Below are positions 58,301 through 64,000 of a DNA stretch of 64,000 nt, piece by piece; position 1 is the stretch's first letter, and every line of letters starts with the position of its first letter. Location: NCBI RefSeq assembly GCF_038003045.1, contig NZ_JBBOOK010000002.1, positions 310,001 through 374,000 on the forward strand, given 5' to 3'. The DNA is from Sporosarcina sp. FSL W7-1349 (GTDB lineage: Bacteria; Bacillota; Bacilli; Bacillales_A; Planococcaceae). The position numbers and the translations under genes were made by a program. A model generated the notes under the pieces. The model made no database searches and had not been told where the DNA came from. It was given only the letters and a program-made list of their open reading frames with translations.

Positions 58301-59379
58301 AGGTTTCGGCTGGCGTTGATGTCCCTGTCGTGTGTGGATTGGCAATTTGTACAGGTCCACTCTCTGATGTTCAGCGACAATTTCTCGCCTTTATGTTCAC
58401 ATACACTGCATGTTTGGGTAGAAGCAAACCATTGATCCGCCTGGATGAGCGTGCGGCCAAGCCAGGCGGATTTATACGCCAGCTGTCTGGTGAATTCATA
58501 CCAGCCTACGTCGGAAATTGACTTGGACAGTTTGCGGTTCTGTAACAGATTCGATGATTTTAAAGTTTCGATAACAATTACTTGGTTTTCGTTAGTTATC
58601 TTGTAAGACAATTTATGAAGGAAGTCTTTTCGCTGATTGGCAATCTTCTCATGCTTCTTGGCCAATAATAAGCGGGCTTTCTCTCTGTTTTTGCTTCCGG
58701 CTTTCTTTCTGCTAAGCGCTTTTTGCACTTTGATCAGCTGTTTCTCAGACTTTCTGAGAAACTTCGGATTGCTGTATTTTTCACTCCTGCCGTCATCATT
58801 CGTTGTAATGGCGAAGTCTGACAAACCTAAATCGATTCCGATTTTGTTTGTAGCAGGAATCCAGTCAGCCTCTTCCATCTCCACTAAAACGGAAATAAAG
58901 TATTTTCCGGTAGGTGTCTGACTGACCGTGCACGACTTAATCAAACCGTCGAATGGTCGATGATATTTGATCTTCACGAAACCAATTTTGGGCAATTTGA
59001 CTTGATTGCCTTCTATGCGGATATTGCCGCCTTGATTGTTTGTTTTGTACGACTTTTTACTTCTGTGCTTCGACTTGAATTTTGGAAAGCCAGCGCCTTC
59101 TTTAAAGAATTTCCTGTAAGCGGCTTTTAAATCCAACTGGGCATTCGCTAAAGCCAGGTTATCCACTTCGTTCAGGAAGTCGAATTCTCTTTTAAACGAA
59201 GTGTATGTTCTCGGTTTATGCAGTTTGAGCTGGTCCTTGTCATCCTTGTATCTTTCATACAGTCCCATTCGGTCAGCCAGCATTTGGTTGTAAATAAAGC
59301 GGACACAGCCGAAAGACTTCGCGAAGAACTCTTTTTGTTCCGCGTTTGGATACAATCTGTATTTATAGGCTTTCAGCAT
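58282..59379 (-). CDS. tnpB: TnpB, RNA-guided DNA endonuclease
   Basis: 365 residues, within the usual TnpB range. RuvC-like catalytic residues are intact: Asp183 in GIDLGLSD, Glu271 in VIETLKSSN and Asp353 in HDRDINASRN. The zinc ribbon has Cys324, Cys327, Cys343 and Cys346. An N-terminal OrfB/HTH region begins KAYKYRLYPNAEQ. TnpB cuts DNA next to a TAM using a guide RNA and helps the element persist. GGAGGG precedes the ATG. The protein looks active although its transposase is missing. Confidence 0.92.
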   Translation of the reverse strand: MLKAYKYRLYPNAEQKEFFAKSFGCVRFIYNQMLADRMGLYERYKDDKDQLKLHKPRTYTSFKREFDFLNEVDNLALANAQLDLKAAYRKFFKEGAGFPKFKSKHRSKKSYKTNNQGGNIRIEGNQVKLPKIGFVKIKYHRPFDGLIKSCTVSQTPTGKYFISVLVEMEEADWIPATNKIGIDLGLSDFAITTNDDGRSEKYSNPKFLRKSEKQLIKVQKALSRKKAGSKNREKARLLLAKKHEKIANQRKDFLHKLSYKITNENQVIVIETLKSSNLLQNRKLSKSISDVGWYEFTRQLAYKSAWLGRTLIQADQWFASTQTCSVCEHKGEKLSLNIREWTCTNCQSTHDRDINASRNLLKLAN

Positions 59380-59718
59380 GTGATCCCTCCTTATCTGTGA
59401 TTCATCTGCTGGTTTTGAATGTAATGCTTCATTTGTTTTTCGGTGTTGTCACAGGATCGTATGCCTGTATTTTACACACCATACAATATGATAGTGCAAC
59501 ATATAGACATATCCTCTTCCTTTATTGGCTTTATCTACATTTATCACCCTACATATGATACTAGACATGTGCAGCAGCAAAGTAAATCAAGGGCATTCGC
59601 TAACTCATGACTGAAGTCACGTGAGTGCGCTCATTGGTTTTCAAAGGGATGCGATAACAATGATGGCGGCAAGGCAAGAAGCAACCGAACAAAAGGCCGC
59701 CCGGAAGACCTCTCCCCC

Positions 59719-61206
59719 TTATGATCTTTCCTTTTCCAACAGCTCCAACGTCTCATTGAACTCTCTCTCGATCTCAGGATCTGGACGGTATGTCGCCAAG
59801 CTGACCAAGTAGGTGACGACTAGACAGATCAGGAACCCCGGGACAATCTCATAAAGAGTATCCGTTAACACCTTAATATTTCCCCAAACGCCGACTGTGA
59901 TCGCGCCCGCCACCATCCCCCAAAGCGCTCCTTTTGCCGTAATTTTATGCCAGTATAGGGATAGGAGGATGATGGGCCCGAATGCCCCACCGAACCCGGC
60001 CCAAGCGAAGGACACTAGTTTCAAGATAGATTCTTTATTAGGCCAAGCCAAGATGAGCGCAACAACGGAAACGACAAGTACGGCCATCCTCCCTAGAAAG
60101 ACGTAGTGCTGGTCCGATGCGTCCGACTTGTAAACCGCTTTGTACAAGTCTTCGATCAATGCAGACGAAGTGACGATCAACTGAGATGAAATTGTACTCA
60201 TAACGGCGGCCAAAACGGCAGCTAGCATAATCCCAGCAATGAACGGGTGAAAAATGATCTGGCCGAGCGCGATGAACACCGTCTCGCTATCCACTAAAGT
60301 CGCATCCACATGTTGGCGGTAATAGGCGATCCCGACAAGCGCTGTCGCAATTGCTCCGACAAGACTGAACAGCATCCAGCTGATCCCAATTCGACGCGCG
60401 CTCTTGGTCTCTTTTACCGAACTGATTGCCATGAAACGAACGATGATATGGGGTTGTCCGAAATACCCGAGCCCCCACGCTATAGAAGATAAAATCCCCA
60501 AAAACGTAGCTCCGGACACTAGATTTAATAATTGCGGGTTCACCTCACGAATCGTGGCTGCAGTTTCCGAAAAGCCGCCTGTTATAAAAACTCCGACAAT
60601 CGGAACAAGTATTAAAGCAAAAAACATAATAAACCCTTGAACCGCGTCGGTGTAACTGACTGCCAAAAATCCACCAAATAATGTGTACGCGATTACAACG
60701 GCTGATACGATCAATACGCCTGCATGATAGCTTAAACCGAAAGAGCTCAGAAAAAATTTCCCGCCTGCTACCATGCCGGAGGAAACATAGAATGTAAAGA
60801 AAATGAGAATAATAATTCCAGATGCGATGCGTAAAAAACGGGATTTATCCTTGAGCCGGTTTTCCAAATAACTTGGAATCGTGATCGAGTCATTAGAAAC
60901 TTGAGTATAGACACGGAGTCGCGGTGCGACAAGCAACCAGTTCAAATACGCTCCAATCGTCAAACCGATTGCAATCCAAGCTTCGCCAAGACCCGCAGTA
61001 TAAATGGCCCCCGGGAGCCCCATCAATAGCCAGCCCGACATATCGGCTGCCCCCGCACTAAGTGCCGTAACAGCAGGACCCAAAGAACGGCCTCCTAGCA
61101 TGTAATCCGTCAAGTTGGACGTACGCCTGAACGCATACCAACCAATGAAGAGCATAGCGGCCATATATAAGACAATGGCAATCAGTTGATACATCTCATT
61201 CGTCAA
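59719..61206 (-). CDS. putP: sodium/proline symporter (PutP/OpuE type)
   Basis: 495 residues, about 13 membrane helices of the SSS family. Seen: AGAADMSGWLLMGLPGAIYTAGLGE, the Na+-site helix region and AWGLGYFGQPHIIVRFMAI. PutP uses the sodium gradient to import proline as nutrient; OpuE, nearly identical in sequence, serves osmoprotection. The two cannot be separated here because no put catabolic genes are adjacent. TTG start with AGGAGG 8 bases before it. Confidence 0.9.
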   Translation of the reverse strand: MTNEMYQLIAIVLYMAAMLFIGWYAFRRTSNLTDYMLGGRSLGPAVTALSAGAADMSGWLLMGLPGAIYTAGLGEAWIAIGLTIGAYLNWLLVAPRLRVYTQVSNDSITIPSYLENRLKDKSRFLRIASGIIILIFFTFYVSSGMVAGGKFFLSSFGLSYHAGVLIVSAVVIAYTLFGGFLAVSYTDAVQGFIMFFALILVPIVGVFITGGFSETAATIREVNPQLLNLVSGATFLGILSSIAWGLGYFGQPHIIVRFMAISSVKETKSARRIGISWMLFSLVGAIATALVGIAYYRQHVDATLVDSETVFIALGQIIFHPFIAGIMLAAVLAAVMSTISSQLIVTSSALIEDLYKAVYKSDASDQHYVFLGRMAVLVVSVVALILAWPNKESILKLVSFAWAGFGGAFGPIILLSLYWHKITAKGALWGMVAGAITVGVWGNIKVLTDTLYEIVPGFLICLVVTYLVSLATYRPDPEIEREFNETLELLEKERS

Positions 61207-61373
61207 ATCGATCTCCTCCTGACTACTGCTTATAACAATCTATACCCATATCAATTATCACGGAATCCCAATTGCCCTCTAACATGTTGTATGATGGACA
61301 TGAAACGACAAATTGATTCTAACACCGCGAAATTTCCCGGGAAATAAACCCTATTCGACAAGGAGGAGACGTT

Positions 61374-61850
61374 ATGCGTCATGAAAAATGGTTACAAGAA
61401 ACGATTGATATGGCATTGGAGAATGTGAGAAAAGGGGGCGGTCCGTTCGCAGCAATCGTTGTAAAAGACGGGAAAGTCATCGGCCGCGGCACCAATCGTG
61501 TACATATCGAAAACGATCCTTCCGCACATGCTGAATTGCTCGCCATTCGGGAAGCCTGTGCTTTTCTCGGCACTATCGATTTATCCGATTGCACCCTTTA
61601 TGCTAGCGGCGAACCTTGCCCGATGTGCCTCGGCGCCGCTTACTGGTCCACCGTCGGAACGATATATTATGCGTGCAGCAAATCGGAGGCGTTAGACGAA
61701 GCCCAGTTCACGAATCCGCTCGCCGCTTATTTCCTGGACCAATCGAAAGCCCCAGAAGACCGCCGAGTTCCGTTTATCCAATTAAAAACGGCCAACGCCC
61801 TCTCTCCCTTTCATGAATGGAATCAATTTCACGGGAATTCGGACGTTTAA
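61374..61850 (+). CDS. guaD: guanine deaminase-like nucleobase deaminase
   Basis: 158 residues, cytidine-deaminase fold. The zinc site is HAE (PSAHAELLAI) and PCPMC (GEPCPMCLGAAYW). Length, the C-terminal helix and the PFHEWNQF ending resemble Bacillus subtilis GuaD (156 residues), which converts guanine to xanthine; a different amino-purine or pyrimidine substrate is possible. The tRNA enzyme TadA is less likely given the C-terminus. AAGGAGG precedes the ATG. The stop codon lies inside the promoter of the next gene. Confidence 0.85.
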   Translation: MRHEKWLQETIDMALENVRKGGGPFAAIVVKDGKVIGRGTNRVHIENDPSAHAELLAIREACAFLGTIDLSDCTLYASGEPCPMCLGAAYWSTVGTIYYACSKSEALDEAQFTNPLAAYFLDQSKAPEDRRVPFIQLKTANALSPFHEWNQFHGNSDV

Positions 61851-61870
61851 TTTGGAAATGAGAAGGGAAA
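61845..61870 (+). promoter_or_regulatory. sigma-B-type promoter of ydaT
   Basis: GTTTAA (61845-61850), 14-bp spacer, GGGAAA (61865-61870). The -35 is a perfect sigma-B match and overlaps the guaD stop codon. Confidence 0.7.
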
Positions 61871-61895
61871 TGAATTTGTAAGGAGGCGATATGAA

Positions 61896-62261
61896 ATGCC
61901 TTGGAACGATCAGGACTATCCCGCTTCTTTTAAGAACTTGGAGCCGGAAGTCCGAGGAAAGGCGATTGAAATTGCGAATGCCTTGTTAAAAGAAAACTAC
62001 GAGGAAAGCCGGGCGATTGCGATTGCCACGGCCAAAGCTAGGGAATATATCCACGGCGAAAATGGCGACCGTCCAGAATATGAAGTGAAACCACGGCAAA
62101 ATGACTGGATTTTAATAAAAGCTGACGGGGCACGTGCCATTTTTAAAGAAACAACTAAACACGAGTTATTGGAAAAAGCAAAACCGTACGTCAATGATCA
62201 AAACGGCGTGTTATCTATTTATCATGAAGATGGCTCATTCGAAAATAAGCTATATGAATGA
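61896..62261 (+). CDS. ydaT: YdaT-like general stress protein (DUF2188)
   Basis: 121 residues. The first half is ChaB-like (MPWNDQDYPASFKNL, ANALLKENYEESRAIAIATAKAREY); the second is a DUF2188 fold that ends GVLSIYHEDGSFENKLYE. Bacillus subtilis YdaT is a sigma-B-controlled stress protein without assigned function. AAGGAGG precedes the ATG, and a strong sigma-B-like promoter lies 26 bp upstream of it. Confidence 0.88.
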   Translation: MPWNDQDYPASFKNLEPEVRGKAIEIANALLKENYEESRAIAIATAKAREYIHGENGDRPEYEVKPRQNDWILIKADGARAIFKETTKHELLEKAKPYVNDQNGVLSIYHEDGSFENKLYE

Positions 62262-62266
62262 GAAAG

Positions 62267-62304
62267 AGCGTATTCCTTGAGGTTGGCAAGGAATACGCTT
62301 CTTT
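62267..62304. terminator. bidirectional terminator
   Basis: AGCGTATTCCTT (62267-62278) pairs perfectly with AAGGAATACGCT (62288-62299), then TCTTTATT. Between ydaT and the convergent lyase gene. Confidence 0.8.
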
Positions 62305-62312
62305 ATTACTCT

Positions 62313-63254
62313 TTATTGACCGCCTATTTTTTGTTGGGCAGAGGGTGCAATATGAAGATCTGAACACTTACCGGCTTTCAAAATAAAGCTGTCTGCCTGT
62401 GCGGGGTACCGCTCCTGCAAATCTTTAGCCAACTCAATAACCTTATCCAGATCAATTGCTGTCGCAATTCCCATCTCCTCAAACCCATGGACTAAATCCT
62501 CCGTGGCGATGTTACCACTAGCGTCCGGCGCGTATGGACAGCCGCCAAAGCCTGCAATCGAACTGTCAAAATCGGTAACCCCTTCTTCGAATCCGGCGAC
62601 TGCATTGGCAAAAGCCATTCCGCGTGTATTATGCAGATGAAGTGAAAAATGAAAGCTTGGATAATGCTCTCTCAGCTCGCGAAGAATCCGCTTTACTTGA
62701 AACGGGTTGGCCATCCCGGTCGTGTCTGCCAATGAAATGTCTGTAATACCCAATTGCTCATAACGTTTGCAAATTTCCAGATGCCGCTTGATCGGTACTT
62801 CGCCCTCATACGGACAGCCGAACGCGACGGATATGGAACCGCCAATTTTGACGTCCGTCCCTTTAGCTCGTTCCACCAATGGTTTAAATCCTTCCATCGC
62901 TTGGAATGTATGAGCATTTGCATTGTTCAAGCTATGAGAATCCGAAGCGGATAACATCAGCTTTACTTTATCCACTTTGGCGGCAATCGCGCGCTCCATC
63001 CCTCGCAAATTTGGTACAAGCGCCCGTAAAATCACATCTTTTGGCCGGTTAATTCGCTGCAACACTTCGTCGGCGTCCCTCATTTGTGGGATCGCTTTCG
63101 GATGGACAAACGATGTCACTTCGACTTGCTTGAAGCCGCAATCAAATATTCGGTTAATAATCTCTACTTTTTCATCAGTCGGTATCGTTTCCGGCATACT
63201 TTGGAAGCCATCTCGCGGACAAACTTCTGTAATGGTAATTGGACGATTGCTCAA
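62313..63254 (-). CDS. hydroxymethylglutaryl-CoA lyase-type enzyme
   Basis: 313 residues, TIM barrel of the HMGL family. Seen: TEVCPRDGFQSMP (metal Asp, catalytic Arg), QVEVTSFVHPKAIPQM, SLADTTGMANP, HLHNTRGMAFANA and the cysteine loop GFGGCPYAPDASGN. Such enzymes split 3-hydroxy-3-methylglutaryl-CoA to acetyl-CoA and acetoacetate; related ones cleave citramalyl-CoA. TTG start with AGGGAGGA upstream. It follows a CoA-transferase gene by 29 bp, so the two form an operon for an acid that is activated, then cleaved. Confidence 0.88.
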   Translation of the reverse strand: MSNRPITITEVCPRDGFQSMPETIPTDEKVEIINRIFDCGFKQVEVTSFVHPKAIPQMRDADEVLQRINRPKDVILRALVPNLRGMERAIAAKVDKVKLMLSASDSHSLNNANAHTFQAMEGFKPLVERAKGTDVKIGGSISVAFGCPYEGEVPIKRHLEICKRYEQLGITDISLADTTGMANPFQVKRILRELREHYPSFHFSLHLHNTRGMAFANAVAGFEEGVTDFDSSIAGFGGCPYAPDASGNIATEDLVHGFEEMGIATAIDLDKVIELAKDLQERYPAQADSFILKAGKCSDLHIAPSAQQKIGGQ

Positions 63255-63283
63255 TTGTTTTCCTCCCTTCTTATAGAAACGAG

Positions 63284-64000
63284 TCAGACTATACTATTCT
63301 CTTTCAATGACTGAATCTCTTGATCAGTCAAACCTGCCAAATCTTTCAAAATGGCGTTCGTATCTGCGCCCAAGTCCGGACCCACATTGCGGATGGAGCC
63401 CGGCGTTTCGGAAAACTTAGGCACAATTCCCGGCATTTTTACTTTGCCGAGCCGCGGGTGTTCGATTTCTACAATATTTTCACGAGCTTTGTAATGTTCA
63501 TCCTCAAAAATGTCTTCGATACTATTAATCGAACTGATCGGAACACCGTATTCATCTAGTAGCTTTTGCAGCTCATCTCGATCTTTCGATTTCACCCAAT
63601 CGGCCACGATGCCATTAGTCAGATCAAAATGCTGCAACCGGACAGCGTTGGTGTAAAAACGGTCATCGGACAGCATATCTTCCCGGTCCATCGCTTGGGC
63701 CAGCCGCTCAAACGTCCGGTCGGAAGAGGTGACGAGAACAATCCAATGTCCATCTTTCGTCTGAAACGTGCCTGCCGGACTCGAATGCCCGCTCAGACCA
63801 GGAGAGCGCTCTTTAATGACACCATTCTGATCGTAATCAATAACAAGGAATTCCATCATTCGAAACACGGACTCATACAGCCCAATATCTGCGTATTGGC
63901 CTGTCCCCTCCGCTGCATCTCGGTAATAAAGTGCCGTCGATGTAGCAAACGCAACGTACACCCCTGTTATATAATCAAGCAATGAAAAAGAAGGGCTGAT
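63284..64000 (-). CDS. CaiB/BaiF family CoA transferase, C-terminal part
   Basis: Open to the right edge; 238 residues of an expected 390-400 are present, and the N-terminal part with the catalytic Asp lies outside. Seen: SLLDYITGVYVAFATSTALYYRD, QYADIGLYESVFRMMEF, GRTF-like segments in TSSDRTFERLAQAMDRED and FSETPGSIRNVGPDLGADTNAILKDL. Class III transferases move CoA from succinyl- or acyl-CoA to another acid. Together with the HMGL-type lyase it suggests activation and cleavage of a branched dicarboxylic acid; the acid is not known. Confidence 0.88.
   Translation of the reverse strand: MSPSFSLLDYITGVYVAFATSTALYYRDAAEGTGQYADIGLYESVFRMMEFLVIDYDQNGVIKERSPGLSGHSSPAGTFQTKDGHWIVLVTSSDRTFERLAQAMDREDMLSDDRFYTNAVRLQHFDLTNGIVADWVKSKDRDELQKLLDEYGVPISSINSIEDIFEDEHYKARENIVEIEHPRLGKVKMPGIVPKFSETPGSIRNVGPDLGADTNAILKDLAGLTDQEIQSLKENSIV

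Larger units (their letters stand above)
58178..59640 (-). mobile_element. IS200/IS605-group element with tnpB only
   Basis: No tnpA is present, so this is an IS1341-type or stranded element. The right end has a hairpin at 58186-58205 (CTCATCACT with AGTGACGAG) and a GGTTCAC-type end at 58178 on the minus strand. The left end has a hairpin at 59604-59625 (CTCATGACT with AGTCACGTGAG). The left boundary is uncertain by some tens of bases. 59380-59603 holds no gene. Confidence 0.7.

Noticed and set aside
61236..61262. Sigma-B promoter of putP, as known for opuE
   Set aside because: A GGGTAT is present near 61242, but the -35 at the right distance reads GATTCC, too weak to call.

Overview
The window looks like the chromosome of a Gram-positive, aerobic Bacillales bacterium. 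Gene content, strong AGGAGG-type ribosome binding sites, frequent TTG/GTG starts, sigma-B promoters and close similarity to Bacillus subtilis proteins point to the Planococcaceae (Sporosarcina-like). That family placement is an inference from gene content and moderate GC. No rRNA or tRNA genes were seen.

Layout. 0-4 kb: the end of one RodA-type SEDS gene and a complete tandem paralogue, a small membrane-anchored protein, a 46-aa protein below a Fur-box-like site, and a multidrug MFS pump. 4.2-7.1 kb: an AT-rich island with an HD-GYP protein carrying a cobalamin-domain-like C-terminus, a frameshifted Cro-like gene and a LexA/CI-type self-cleaving repressor. Copies of one 15-bp palindrome tie these three genes together. 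7.4-11.2 kb: cardiolipin synthase, a VanY-type carboxypeptidase, a small membrane protein and YidC. 11.5-13.4 kb: a group IIC intron placed just after the terminator of a sortase gene. 13.4-18.1 kb: a surface locus (sortase, repeat-rich LPKTG protein, secreted helical protein) under a sigma-B-like promoter, followed by a YtxH-like stress protein with its own.

18.8-28 kb: acetyltransferases, an MhqO-like dioxygenase with an MhqR-type operator, YpuA, the mntR-cvfB pair, an lmo0937-type protein, a cadCA metal-efflux operon with two operators, and a universal stress protein. 28-35 kb: the full mrpABCDEFG Na+/H+ antiporter operon, divergent from a stand-alone KdpD-like USP protein. 35-48 kb: murB, a DsbA-like protein, a Rieske flavoprotein, ppaC, nsrR/hmp (nitric oxide defence), a YkvI-like permease, YfkM, two DNA glycosylases, an ABC exporter and NiaP.

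48-64 kb: a 340-bp non-coding array of degenerate 21-bp repeats, ZupT, a FapA-family protein, a Fur-controlled yclNOPQ siderophore importer, a lipoprotein, hflX, a solo TnpB element, a proline symporter, a nucleobase deaminase, YdaT, and an HMG-CoA lyase with a partial CaiB-type CoA transferase.

The common theme is envelope and stress physiology. Five sigma-B-like promoters and Fur, Cad, MhqR and possible NsrR sites can be read directly. The strongest candidates for something undescribed are the palindrome-linked repressor/HD-GYP module and the 21-bp repeat array.
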